From NCBI GenBank assembly GCA_015059715.1, contig SUZV01000005.1:1-64000 (forward strand): 64,000 nucleotides of DNA, read 5' to 3'. The notes beneath the pieces were generated by a model. It saw only the letters and a program-made list of their open reading frames with translations, searched no databases and was not told the origin of the DNA. How positions within the stretch are numbered: the first letter of the stretch is position 1; every line of letters begins with the position of its first letter. The translations under genes and the position numbers were made by a program. Source of the stretch: Rikenellaceae bacterium (GTDB lineage: Bacteria > Bacteroidota > Bacteroidia > Bacteroidales > Rikenellaceae). Below are positions 43,290 to 52,380 of the stretch, one piece after another.

Positions 43290-45224
43290 GTGGAAGAGCT
43301 AAAACGTCATAATGAGAGGGGTGTAGAGGGCCTATCGCCTGAGGATGTGCTACATAAATGGTGGGGTTACGATAGCTTTCGCCCTGTGCAGCGCGATATT
43401 ATAGATAGCATCCTCGCAGGGCGCGATACCTTGGCACTTATGCCTACGGGTGGTGGTAAGTCGCTGACATATCAGGTGCCAGCACTTATGCTTGAGGGCA
43501 TATGCATCGTCGTTACGCCGCTTATAGCCTTGATGAAGGACCAGGTAGACCAGCTACGTAGGCGTGGCATCTCGGCCGTAGCCGTACACTCGGGGTTGGA
43601 TTCGCGCCGCATAGATATAGCCCTGGATAACTGCACCTATGGCGATGTTAAGCTCCTCTATATCGCCCCTGAGCGTTTGGCTACCGAGGCCTTTCGTGTA
43701 AGGCTTAGGCGTATGAAGGTGTCGCTTATCGCTGTTGACGAGGCACACTGTATCTCGCAGTGGGGTTACGACTTCCGCCCCTCGTATCTGCGTATTGCAC
43801 AGATACGCGAATATCTCCCCGATACACCAGTACTTGCTCTTACAGCCTCGGCAACAAAGCTCGTGGCCGAGGATATTATGCACCACCTAAGGTTTGGCTC
43901 GAAGAATATCCTGCGCACAAGCTTTGCACGCCCCAACCTCTCGTATGTTGTGCGTAGTGTCGATGATAAGCCGCAACACCTATTCCATATATTGCGTAAT
44001 GTCGAGGGCTCGGGAATTATCTATATGCGAACACGCGAAGGGTGTGAGCAGCTTGCTGCAAGGCTTCAGCAGGAGGGTATAAGTGCCAACTTCTACCACG
44101 CTGGCCTGCCCTCGGTTGAGCGTGGCCTACGTCAGGATGATTGGCGCGAGGGGCGCATACGTATTATGGTGGCTACCAATGCCTTCGGTATGGGTATCGA
44201 CAAGGCCGATGTGCGCTTAGTTATCCACTACTCGATGTGCGACTCGTTGGAGGCCTACTACCAGGAGGCGGGCCGCGCAGGTCGCGATGGCGAGCGTAGC
44301 TATGCTGTTCTTTTAGTCGATAGCAAGGATTCGGAGCGTATCACCAAGCTCTTCGATGCTGAGTACCCACCTATTGCCGACATAAAGCGTATCTACGAAC
44401 TGGTATGCAACTACTTGCAGATAGCTATAGGTGATGGTGAGGGTGCTACGCTTCAATTCAACATCTACGACTTCTGCTTCGATACGCACCTGTCGCATAC
44501 CAAGGTGGTCAACGCGCTAAAGATTCTTGAGTATAACAACCTCGTCACCCTACTCGACGAGCAGGATAACCCCGCAAAGCTTATGTTTTGTTGCAGTCGC
44601 GACTCACTCTATAAGCTCAATGCTGGTGGCAACGATATGGATAGTATGCTCTATGCCATTCTGCGTCTATACAATGGTGTCTTTACCCACTTCCGCACCA
44701 TCGACGAGTTGTATATTGCCACTGCGGCAAATCTCTCGGCTGAGCGTGTCCACGAGCTGCTCAGGATGCTATGGCGTATGCACGTGATACGCTACATCCC
44801 TGCCTCGCACTCTCCAATGATACTCTTCAACTCGGAACGCCTGCCTACAAACGATATATATATAGCTCCCGAGACCTACCATCAGCGTCACCGCCTTGCC
44901 GAGGAGCGTTTTAGGAGCATGCTCCACTACGCCACTACAACGGATGAGTGCCGTAGCAAGGTTATCGAAGAGTACTTCGGCAGCGAGAGCTCAGAGCCGT
45001 GTGGCGTGTGCGACGTGTGCCGAGCAAGAAAGGCTCTAAAGTTCGATAGCGAGCAGTTGGACAATCAGATACTTAGCCTTGTGGCAAGTGCCTCGCTAAG
45101 CGTCAAGGAGGTTGTCGATAGGATGAGTATAAATAGCAATATTGTGGTTCAGAGGATAGATTATTTGCTCCGTGAGGGTGAAATTTTGGTCACCGAGAGC
45201 GGAAAACTAAAAATTATTGAGTAA
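43290..45224 (+). CDS. recQ: ATP-dependent DNA helicase RecQ
   Basis: 644 aa 3'-5' helicase for recombination and fork repair. Walker A MPTGGGKS is at 51-58, the DEAH box at 150-153 with the following CISQWGYDFR, and the second RecA domain contains IYMRTREGCEQL and QEAGRAGRDGE. The zinc-binding/winged-helix RQC region carries CGVCDVCRA near 570-580, and a short C-terminal tail follows. Start chosen: GTG at 43290, because it gives the normal N-terminus and no ATG is available. With the -7 box ending at 43285 the message would be leaderless or nearly so. Confidence 0.94.
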   Translation: MEELKRHNERGVEGLSPEDVLHKWWGYDSFRPVQRDIIDSILAGRDTLALMPTGGGKSLTYQVPALMLEGICIVVTPLIALMKDQVDQLRRRGISAVAVHSGLDSRRIDIALDNCTYGDVKLLYIAPERLATEAFRVRLRRMKVSLIAVDEAHCISQWGYDFRPSYLRIAQIREYLPDTPVLALTASATKLVAEDIMHHLRFGSKNILRTSFARPNLSYVVRSVDDKPQHLFHILRNVEGSGIIYMRTREGCEQLAARLQQEGISANFYHAGLPSVERGLRQDDWREGRIRIMVATNAFGMGIDKADVRLVIHYSMCDSLEAYYQEAGRAGRDGERSYAVLLVDSKDSERITKLFDAEYPPIADIKRIYELVCNYLQIAIGDGEGATLQFNIYDFCFDTHLSHTKVVNALKILEYNNLVTLLDEQDNPAKLMFCCSRDSLYKLNAGGNDMDSMLYAILRLYNGVFTHFRTIDELYIATAANLSAERVHELLRMLWRMHVIRYIPASHSPMILFNSERLPTNDIYIAPETYHQRHRLAEERFRSMLHYATTTDECRSKVIEEYFGSESSEPCGVCDVCRARKALKFDSEQLDNQILSLVASASLSVKEVVDRMSINSNIVVQRIDYLLREGEILVTESGKLKIIE

Positions 45225-45288
45225 CTTTGTGCTTTGGCTTTGAGGCTAACAACGGATAATTGTAAAACAACTCGCAGAACAGAGCTTA

Positions 45289-46002
45289 ATGGGGTTTCTT
45301 CGGACCATAGATAACGATAGCGTGGCACAGCTCCCTGCTGCCCGTTTCCCTGGGCGCATAGTCATCGTCGATAGCGACGCTAAGGTCGAGGCGGCGTGCT
45401 GCGACCTACAACGCTCTGCGGTCATCGGCTTCGACACCGAGACGCGCCCCTCGTTCCGTGCTGGTGTGAGCTATAAGGTGGGACTCTTGCAGCTCTCGAC
45501 AGATACGGTGTGCTACCTCTTCCGCCTCTCGCACATACGCTTAGATAACCGCATACTGAAGATTCTTGGCTCGCGCCAGATACTCAAGGTAGGTGCCGAT
45601 GTTACGGGCGATATACGCTCGCTACATGCTCTGCGCCACTTCCACGCCGATGGCTTTGTAGACCTTCAGGTCGAGGCCTCGCGTTGGGGTATCGAGGAGA
45701 AGAGCCTACGCAAGCTCTCGGCTATAGTGCTTGGCGAGCGAGTCTCTAAGGCGCAGCGGCTCAGCAACTGGGAGGCAGAGAGCCTAACGTCGCAGCAGCA
45801 GGAGTATGCCGCAACCGATGCTTGGATATGTCCTCGCATCCTTAATGCTATGCAGCAGCGAGAGCCTAAGGAGGAGGGTCTGAGTATCATCTCGGTAGCC
45901 CCCACGATTGCCTCTACGGAGCGTGGTAAGGGTGCGCACGGCAGTGGCCACCGTCGCCGCAGTCGCCGTAACCATAGAACAGAGCCCACAAAGGGTGAAT
46001 AG
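45289..46002 (+). CDS. DEDDy 3'-5' exonuclease domain protein
   Basis: 237 aa. RNase D/WRN-type exonuclease fold. Motif I FDTET (Asp49, Glu51), motif II VGADVTGDIR (Asp104) and motif III YAATDAW (Tyr173, Asp177) supply the four acidic metal ligands and the tyrosine of the DEDDy class. An Arg/His-rich tail (~212-237, HGSGHRRRSRRNHR) may bind nucleic acid. In Bacteroidetes this gene often sits between recQ or similar repair genes and an RlmI-type methylase. Whether the substrate is RNA or DNA cannot be told. Confidence 0.9.
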   Translation: MGFLRTIDNDSVAQLPAARFPGRIVIVDSDAKVEAACCDLQRSAVIGFDTETRPSFRAGVSYKVGLLQLSTDTVCYLFRLSHIRLDNRILKILGSRQILKVGADVTGDIRSLHALRHFHADGFVDLQVEASRWGIEEKSLRKLSAIVLGERVSKAQRLSNWEAESLTSQQQEYAATDAWICPRILNAMQQREPKEEGLSIISVAPTIASTERGKGAHGSGHRRRSRRNHRTEPTKGE

Positions 46003-46035
46003 CGATTATTTGACAATATAACGATAACATATATT

Positions 46036-47241
46036 ATGGCAGAGATTATCAACACCATACACCTACGCCGAGGCAAGGAGGAGTCGTTACTTAGGCGACA
46101 CCCCTGGGTATTTTCGGGAGCTATAGAGCGTATTACTGAGGGGCCACGACCACTTCTTGAGGGCGATATTGTCGATGTGGTGACAAAGCAAGGGGAGTTT
46201 ATCGCGCGTGGTCATTGGCAGATAGGCTCTATCGCTGTGCGTGTGCTCTCTTTCGAGCGCGAGGAGATAGACCAGGCGTGGTGGAATCGTCGTCTTGCCG
46301 AGGCTCGCACTCTGCGCGAGGCCTTAGGCCTTGTCGGCAATACTGAGACAAGCTGCTACCGCCTTGTTCATGGCGAGGGCGACCTGCTCCCAGGTCTTGT
46401 TGTCGATATCTATAACCGCACGGCTGTTGTTCAGTGCCACTCGGTAGGTATGTACCTCTCGCGCCAGGCTATAGCTACAGCAATACGCGAGGCCTTTGGC
46501 GATAGTATCGATGCTATATACGATAAGAGCTCGCAGACGTTGCCCTTCAAGGCTGACCTCGGAGCTATTGATGGTTACCTCTATGGACGAGCTACAGAGC
46601 GTGACAACATAGTATTGGAGAATGGTCTTAAGTTCAAGGTAAATTGGGAGGAGGGTCAGAAGACAGGCTTCTTTATCGACCAGAGGGTAAACCGCGACCT
46701 TGTACGCGAGTACTCCAAGGGGCGTAAGGTGCTTAATACCTTCTGCTATACTGGAGGATTCTCGGTTGCAGCGTTAGCTGGAGGTGCTAAGGAGGTGGTC
46801 TCTATCGACCTGTCGGAGCGTGCCGTTAAGCTCGCCGAAGAGAACGTTGCTATCAACTTTGGTAGCGAGGCACCCCATCGCGCTATTGCCTGTAATGCCG
46901 TTGAGTATTTGAAGGATATTGACTCGGACTACGACCTTATCATCCTCGACCCCCCAGCCTTTGCCAAGCATCACAAGGTGTTGGGTAATGCCCTGCAGGG
47001 GTATAAGAAGATTAACGCGCGTGCTTTGGAGAAGATAGCTCCTGGGGGTATACTCTTCACCTTCTCGTGTTCGCAGGCTGTCAGTCGCGATCTTTTCCGC
47101 ACGACGATATTTACCGCTGCGGCCATTGCTCGTCGCAAGGTGCGTATCATTGGGCAGCTTACGCAGCCTGCCGACCACCCTATAAACATATACCATCCCG
47201 AGGGCGAGTACCTCAAGGGTCTTGTGGTCTACGTTGAGTAG
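46036..47241 (+). CDS. RlmI-type class I rRNA methyltransferase
   Basis: 401 aa. N-terminal PUA domain (~1-75, starting at LRRGKEESLLRRHPWVFSGAI), the RlmI-like middle domain, then a Rossmann SAM-binding domain with LNTFCYTGGFSVAAL near 234-248, VSIDLSERAVKLAEEN, and catalytic LDPPAFAK followed by FSCSQAV. The architecture is that of RlmI (23S rRNA m5C1962 methyltransferase); the exact target base is inferred. It starts 33 nt after the exonuclease gene and may share its transcript. Confidence 0.92.
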   Translation: MAEIINTIHLRRGKEESLLRRHPWVFSGAIERITEGPRPLLEGDIVDVVTKQGEFIARGHWQIGSIAVRVLSFEREEIDQAWWNRRLAEARTLREALGLVGNTETSCYRLVHGEGDLLPGLVVDIYNRTAVVQCHSVGMYLSRQAIATAIREAFGDSIDAIYDKSSQTLPFKADLGAIDGYLYGRATERDNIVLENGLKFKVNWEEGQKTGFFIDQRVNRDLVREYSKGRKVLNTFCYTGGFSVAALAGGAKEVVSIDLSERAVKLAEENVAINFGSEAPHRAIACNAVEYLKDIDSDYDLIILDPPAFAKHHKVLGNALQGYKKINARALEKIAPGGILFTFSCSQAVSRDLFRTTIFTAAAIARRKVRIIGQLTQPADHPINIYHPEGEYLKGLVVYVE

Positions 47242-47301
47242 CGAGGCTGAGAATATATAAAAACGCTAAAATATTTATAGAATATACCTATATTTACTAA
47301 G

Positions 47302-47583
47302 ATGAGAAGAATAATTATTGCCGTTGCAGCTATTGTGACACTGACATCGTGTGGTGGAAATACCAAAGGCGATATTGTCATTGGTGAGCATAACCACGAA
47401 AATGAGGCCTATAACCTTAGTTATGAGTTGGCCACTAAGGTTGTTGAGGCGACAACCTTCGAGGAGTTTAAGGCTACTACAGAGCAGATTAAGGCCTATC
47501 GCGAGGCATTCCGCGACCAGATAGGAGGCGAGTCATATGCCATCTTCCTCGAAGAGTCGAACCTGATACTTGGCGATATGTAG
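47302..47583 (+). CDS. Small lipoprotein, unknown function
   Basis: 93 aa. Signal peptide with lipobox VTLTSC (Cys17), then GGNTKGD. The mature part is mostly helical and charged, with AYREAFRDQIGGESYAIF near 65-82. The same helical pattern (AYRKSYGGAKAIYF) occurs in the next gene, so the two are probably related by duplication. A TATATTTA element lies only about six bases before the ATG. No family recognised. Confidence 0.75.
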   Translation: MRRIIIAVAAIVTLTSCGGNTKGDIVIGEHNHENEAYNLSYELATKVVEATTFEEFKATTEQIKAYREAFRDQIGGESYAIFLEESNLILGDM

Positions 47584-47625
47584 CAAGGGGGTAGATAGTC
47601 ATAATGTTGATAAAACTTATTGAGA

Positions 47626-48342
47626 ATGAAAGCAGATACTAAGAAGAGAGTTGCACTGACAACCTTTTACACACTCTTTGTTGTGATGTTGCTTATGGGT
47701 ACGCGCTGCGAGAGCCGCGTACACCTCACCACGCCCGAGCGCGATGCTAAGCATATTGCCGAGTTAGCCTCGACGATACATAGCGAGGCTGAGTTGCGTG
47801 CCGTAGAGAAGTTGGCTACCGAATATGAGATTGCATATCGCAAGAGCTATGGCGGAGCAAAGGCTATATATTTCAAGTCGCTATATGAGCCTGTTATGGA
47901 CGAGGCTGGTGAGCGCAGAGCTATCTATCGTGCCGAGGAGGAGCGTGTGGCCAAGTTGGAAGAGCTCTTTGACACCTCGCTGAGCGACCTTGAAGCCGCT
48001 TGGCAGATGCCACTGGGTAGCGAGAGTGACGAGCTGAATAAGATAGCGGCAAATAACGCCACCATCGAGGGGTATAGAGCCGAGCTACTGAGCCTTAATG
48101 CAGAGAAGGAGCAGCTGGCAATGGATATTATCGAGGCTGGCTATCCACAGGATATGCTCGATAAGATTGGAGTTATCGATAGTGAGGTTGAGGCTGTTGA
48201 GGCAAAGATTGCCGAGGTAGAGCACACCAACGCTATCATTCGCCTATCGAACCGTCTACAGCTACAGCGCGAGCTTAACGAGGAGTGTCGCGAGGGGGGT
48301 AGTGTTGAGGTTACAGATGCCACTAACTGCTCTTTGCAGTGA
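47626..48342 (+). CDS. Membrane-anchored coiled-coil protein, unknown
   Basis: 238 aa from the ATG at 47626 (an in-frame TTG lies two codons upstream). One N-terminal hydrophobic segment (~10-27) ends at MGTRC; the sequence before this Cys is a poor lipobox, so it is either an anchor or an atypical lipoprotein. Two helical regions follow: one shares AYRKSYGGAKAIYFKSL with the preceding small lipoprotein; the other (~125-225) is a long coiled coil rich in Glu/Ala/Leu. It lies 42 nt after its neighbour and is followed by a bidirectional terminator. Probably an envelope protein of unknown role. Confidence 0.7.
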   Translation: MKADTKKRVALTTFYTLFVVMLLMGTRCESRVHLTTPERDAKHIAELASTIHSEAELRAVEKLATEYEIAYRKSYGGAKAIYFKSLYEPVMDEAGERRAIYRAEEERVAKLEELFDTSLSDLEAAWQMPLGSESDELNKIAANNATIEGYRAELLSLNAEKEQLAMDIIEAGYPQDMLDKIGVIDSEVEAVEAKIAEVEHTNAIIRLSNRLQLQRELNEECREGGSVEVTDATNCSLQ

Positions 48343-48383
48343 TAAGGCATCATTCACTGCCACAAACGAATTATAAATAACAA

Positions 48384-48416
48384 CGAGGGTGACTATATGC
48401 GTTTTAGTCACCCTCG
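48384..48416. terminator. Bidirectional terminator, GAGGGTGACTA family
   Basis: CGAGGGTGACTA (48384-48395) and TAGTCACCCTCG (48405-48416) form a perfect 12 bp stem with a 9 nt loop, between convergent genes. It is the same core as at 24603 and 26755. Confidence 0.85.
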
Positions 48417-48440
48417 AATGTTTACCCTTGTCTATACTCA

Positions 48441-49037
48441 TTATGGATTAAACTCTTTGCCCATAAACCAACGGGGGAGGTTACACCCTATCCAGTTACC
48501 GATGATGGCCCACAGCCATGCCCAGAGCATCATAGCCTCGAAGCGACCCATAACGAGTGCTGTGCCATAATAATAGGCATCGGCCACGCAGTGAGGAAGA
48601 CCACACATTATAAATACAGGTACACCAAAGAGTAGGGGCAGGTAGTTACCCTTGCGTGCTCCATACACCGCCAAGGTCATAATAACTCCCGTGCCTATAG
48701 ATGTTACAAGGAGTCCGTGCCACGAGGCATCGAGGCGTGCCGTAACGATGGTGTCGAGATTTGACATCACCGCCTCGTTAGCGACGTATGTAGTGATGTA
48801 GCCAGCCAGCAGGCAGCCTACGGCGTTGCCTATGAGCATAAGTAGTAGGCGAGCTATATCGCGGTAGGGTAGGTATCCTGCCTTGCCCGTATATAGCTGA
48901 GCACCGCACATCACGACGCAGAGCAGGCCGAAGGCGAAGAGCACAGCTCCTGCCAGTCCGCCAACTCTAAGGTATACAAGTCCTGCAACGCCTATAAGCA
49001 GACCTGCAAAGACCGACATAGATAGAAACTCTCTCAT
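48441..49037 (-). CDS. Short formate/nitrite-transporter-family protein
   Basis: 198 aa with about six hydrophobic helices. GAQLYTGKAGY near 46-56 and CGLPHCVADAYYY near 145-157 correspond to the FNT pore motifs (L-x-TGN and G-x-x-H-x-x-A-x-M), including the central histidine. Canonical FocA/NirC proteins are ~270 aa with a longer N-terminus; this one is shorter and has Lys where TGN is expected. It is therefore an FNT-like channel for small monovalent anions, substrate unknown. No pyruvate-formate lyase gene is nearby. Confidence 0.8.
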   Translation of the reverse strand: MREFLSMSVFAGLLIGVAGLVYLRVGGLAGAVLFAFGLLCVVMCGAQLYTGKAGYLPYRDIARLLLMLIGNAVGCLLAGYITTYVANEAVMSNLDTIVTARLDASWHGLLVTSIGTGVIMTLAVYGARKGNYLPLLFGVPVFIMCGLPHCVADAYYYGTALVMGRFEAMMLWAWLWAIIGNWIGCNLPRWFMGKEFNP

Positions 49038-49095
49038 ACGTTTGTAGTTGTGCTTTAGGATTGTTCTATAAATTAGTAAATAACTCCCTCACCTT

Positions 49096-49135
49096 AAAAA
49101 TGGGGATGTCGCACAACAGATGTATGACACCCCCA
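49096..49135 (-). terminator. Intrinsic terminator of leuS
   Basis: On the minus strand GGGG-TGTC pairs with GACA-CCCC (one bulged base), spanning 49134-49102, followed by ATTTTTAAG. It ends the long dcw-hslR-leuS transcript. Confidence 0.75.
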
Positions 49136-49158
49136 GATTTAGAGATTAAAGAGTCTTG

Positions 49159-51915
49159 TTACAGCACGATATTGATAATCTTGCCCTTGACAACGATAAT
49201 CTTCTTAGGCTGCTTGCCCTCAAGCCACTTCTGAGCACCCTCAGTAGTGACGATGTGGCTGATGATATCCTCCTGTGTAAGGTCGAGAGCATACTCCTGC
49301 TTGAAGCGTAGCTTGCCATTGACCATAACGGGGTACTCGAATGAGTTCTCAACCAGATAGTCGGGATTGTGCTTTGGGAAGGCTGCGTCGCACACCGTAG
49401 TGGTATGGCCCAGGGCGTGCCATAGCTCCTCGGCAAGGTGTGGGGCAAAGGGTGCTATAAGTGCCGTAAGTGGCTCCAAAATCTCGCGCTTAGAGCAGTC
49501 GCCAAGCTCGTTAAGGCATATCATAAAGGCCGCAACAGAGGTGTTAAACGAGAAGTTCTCGATATCCTCACCCACCTTCTTGATGGTCTTGTGCAGCGTC
49601 TTAAGCTCGGCCGTCGTAGCCCTCTCCTCCGAGACGATATACTTACCATCGCGGCTGTAGAACTTAGACCATAGGCGGCGCAAGAACTTATGGACACCAT
49701 CGATACCGTTAGTATCCCAGGGCTTAGACTGCTCCAAGGGGCCGAGGAACATCTCATACATACGGAGCGTATCGGCACCATAGGCCTCGACGATATAGTC
49801 GGGGTTTACGACATTAAACATCGACTTAGACATCTTCTCAATAGCCCAGTCGCATACATATTTGTCGTTCTCTAAGATAAACTCAGCATCGCTAAACTCT
49901 GGTCGCCACTGGCGGAAGGCCTCGATGTCGAGGATATCATTCTTGACGATGTTTACATCGACATGTATCTTCTGCGTGTCGTACTGATCCTTAAGGCCGA
50001 GCGATACGAACTTATTAGTGCCCTTAATGCGGAATACGAAATTCGAGCGACCCTGAATCATACCCTGATTGACGAGCTTCTTAAATGGCTCGGCCTCGCA
50101 TACATAACCCAAGTCGTAGAGGAACATATTCCAGAAACGTGAGTACATCAGGTGACCCGTAGCGTGCTCGATACCGCCGACGTAGAGGTCTACGTTGCGC
50201 CAATAGTCGTTAGCATCGCGGCCTACGAGTGCCGTGTTGTTGTGTGGGTCCATATAGCGTAGGTAGTAGGCCGATGAGCCTGCAAAACCAGGCATCGTAG
50301 ATAGCTCATAGGGATAACCCTCGGCCGTATGCCAACCCTCGACACGTGCCAATGGTGGCTCGCCCTCCTCGGTAGGTCCGAAGTTCTCGATTGGTGGCAG
50401 CGTAAGAGGTAGCTGCTCGTCGGTGAGACGGTGAGCAACATCGCCCTTGTAGTATATTGGGAATGGCTCGCCCCAGTAACGCTGGCGCGAGAAGATAGCA
50501 TCACGCAGGCGGTAGTTAACCAGACGCTTGCCTAAGCCGCGACGCTCAACCTCGGCAAACATAAACTCGATAGCCTCCTTGACATCCATGCCGTTGATAA
50601 GCTCCGAGTTGATAAGCTTACCCTCCTTAGCGTCGTAAGACTCAACATCGAGGTTGCCGCCCTCAACAACAGGGATGATATCAATGCCGAAGTGGCGAGC
50701 AAAGGCGTAGTCGCGCGAGTCGTGTGCAGGTACGGCCATAATAGCTCCTGTGCCGTAGCCCGAGAGCACGTAGTCAGAGATGTAGATGGGTATCTGCTTG
50801 CCCGTGAATGGGTTTACGGCATACGAGCCTGTCCTCACACCGCTGACGCGCTTAGTGTCGGCGATACGCTCACGCTCCGAGCGACGCTTCGTCTCGGCGA
50901 TGTAGGCCTCGACAGCTGCGCGGTTCTCCTCTGTGGTAAGCTCCTCAACGTACTCATGCTCGGGGGCGATAACCATAAACGTAACACCATAGATAGTGTC
51001 GGGGCGTGTGGTAAATATCTCAAGCTTACGGTCGCTATCGGCAATGTCGAAGAATACCTGAGCACCTACGGAGCGTCCTATCCAGTTGCGCTGAATCTCC
51101 TTAAGCGACTCACTCCATTCGAGGCTCTCAAGGCCATCGAGCATACGCTGTGCATAGGCCGTAACGCGCAGTAACCACTGCTTCATGCGCTTCTGCTCTA
51201 CGGGGTGACCACCACGCACCGAGAGACCCTCCTTAACCTCGTCGTTGGCGAGCACAGTGCCTAATGCTGGACACCAGTTTACCATAGTGTCGGCACGGAA
51301 GGCAAGGCGGTAGTTCTGCAATACCTGCTCCCTCTCGGCCTCATTCATACTACGCCACTCCTCGGCAGAAAACTTGAGGTGCTGAGTCTCGGCAGCATCT
51401 ACCCCCTCAGTACCATTCTCGTCGAAGTGCTTAATAAGTGCTGCGATAGGCTCGGCCTTCTGCGAGGCGTTGTTATACCAGTGGTCGAACATCTCCAAGA
51501 ATGCCCACTGTGTCCAGTGGTAGTACTCGGCATCGCAGGTGCGCACCTCGCGTGACCAGTCAAACGAGAAGCCTATCTTGTCGAGCTGTGAGCGATAGCG
51601 AGCGATATTCTCGTCGGTAGTAATACGTGGATGCTGGCCTGTCTGTATGGCATACTGCTCGGCAGGTAGGCCGAAGGCATCGTAGCCCATAGGGTGAAGC
51701 ACGTTAAAACCCGACTGACGCTTGTAGCGCGAGTAGATATCCGAAGCGATATATCCCAGTGGGTGGCCTACGTGAAGACCAGCACCCGAGGGATAGGGAA
51801 ACATATCAAGAACATAGAACTTTGGGCGTGCGGGGTCTACCTCTACGCGGTATGTACCCTCCTCTTGCCACTTCTGTTGCCACTTTTGCTCAATGGCTCT
51901 AAAATCGTATTCCAT
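49159..51915 (-). CDS. leuS: Leucyl-tRNA synthetase
   Basis: 918 aa class Ia synthetase. The HIGH-type motif is HVGH at 48-51 ([15 protein letters not shown]). The large CP1 editing domain lies at roughly 230-430, with the conserved [12 protein letters not shown] and [21 protein letters not shown] block (here [17 protein letters not shown]). The KMSKS loop appears as [10 protein letters not shown] around 690. The C-terminal domain ends [15 protein letters not shown]. It is the last gene of the minus-strand run, 49 nt after the S4-domain gene. Confidence 0.98.
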   Translation of the reverse strand: MEYDFRAIEQKWQQKWQEEGTYRVEVDPARPKFYVLDMFPYPSGAGLHVGHPLGYIASDIYSRYKRQSGFNVLHPMGYDAFGLPAEQYAIQTGQHPRITTDENIARYRSQLDKIGFSFDWSREVRTCDAEYYHWTQWAFLEMFDHWYNNASQKAEPIAALIKHFDENGTEGVDAAETQHLKFSAEEWRSMNEAEREQVLQNYRLAFRADTMVNWCPALGTVLANDEVKEGLSVRGGHPVEQKRMKQWLLRVTAYAQRMLDGLESLEWSESLKEIQRNWIGRSVGAQVFFDIADSDRKLEIFTTRPDTIYGVTFMVIAPEHEYVEELTTEENRAAVEAYIAETKRRSERERIADTKRVSGVRTGSYAVNPFTGKQIPIYISDYVLSGYGTGAIMAVPAHDSRDYAFARHFGIDIIPVVEGGNLDVESYDAKEGKLINSELINGMDVKEAIEFMFAEVERRGLGKRLVNYRLRDAIFSRQRYWGEPFPIYYKGDVAHRLTDEQLPLTLPPIENFGPTEEGEPPLARVEGWHTAEGYPYELSTMPGFAGSSAYYLRYMDPHNNTALVGRDANDYWRNVDLYVGGIEHATGHLMYSRFWNMFLYDLGYVCEAEPFKKLVNQGMIQGRSNFVFRIKGTNKFVSLGLKDQYDTQKIHVDVNIVKNDILDIEAFRQWRPEFSDAEFILENDKYVCDWAIEKMSKSMFNVVNPDYIVEAYGADTLRMYEMFLGPLEQSKPWDTNGIDGVHKFLRRLWSKFYSRDGKYIVSEERATTAELKTLHKTIKKVGEDIENFSFNTSVAAFMICLNELGDCSKREILEPLTALIAPFAPHLAEELWHALGHTTTVCDAAFPKHNPDYLVENSFEYPVMVNGKLRFKQEYALDLTQEDIISHIVTTEGAQKWLEGKQPKKIIVVKGKIINIVL

Positions 51916-51964
51916 AGTAAGTAAAATATATTGTTATTTTATTATTGACTCAAAAATCTATCAC

Positions 51965-52378
51965 CTAATCCTCGTCCATATCGAAATCGTCGTCATCGAA
52001 GTAGAAACCCTCCATAAGGGCATCTATATCTCTGCGCTCCTTCTTTGTTGGGCGGCCTGTGCCTCGGTCGCGGAAGACGAAGATGGTCTCGTGCGGCACG
52101 TTGAGTTTGTCGAGCTCCTCCTGAGGCGTGCAGTTCAGACAGTATTGAGGTACGTTCTTGGCTGGCTGGCGGCTCGACACTAAGTCGAGAACCTTGTAGC
52201 TATATGTTACCCTCTCTCTGCGTACCGACACCATATCGCCTATCTTCACCTCGCGCGAGGGCTTAGCATAGGCATCGTTGACCATAACTCGGTTTTGGCG
52301 TATGGCATCGGCAGCATCGCTGCGTGTCTTGAAGATGCGTACCGCCCAGAGGTATTTATCCAATCGTATCTGGCTCAT
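51965..52378 (-). CDS. RNA-binding S4-domain protein, Hsp15-like
   Basis: 137 aa. The S4 domain (~3-65) starts RLDKYLWAVRIFKTRS, the Hsp15/HslR signature. A basic middle region (GRPTKKERRD) and a very acidic tail (DDDDFDMDED) follow. Hsp15 binds free 50S subunits with stalled nascent chains to help rescue; this protein likely has a similar RNA-binding role. Its ATG lies 2 nt after the ftsW stop, so it is co-translated with the division genes, an unusual partner. Confidence 0.85.
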   Translation of the reverse strand: MSQIRLDKYLWAVRIFKTRSDAADAIRQNRVMVNDAYAKPSREVKIGDMVSVRRERVTYSYKVLDLVSSRQPAKNVPQYCLNCTPQEELDKLNVPHETIFVFRDRGTGRPTKKERRDIDALMEGFYFDDDDFDMDED

Positions 52379-52380
52379 CG

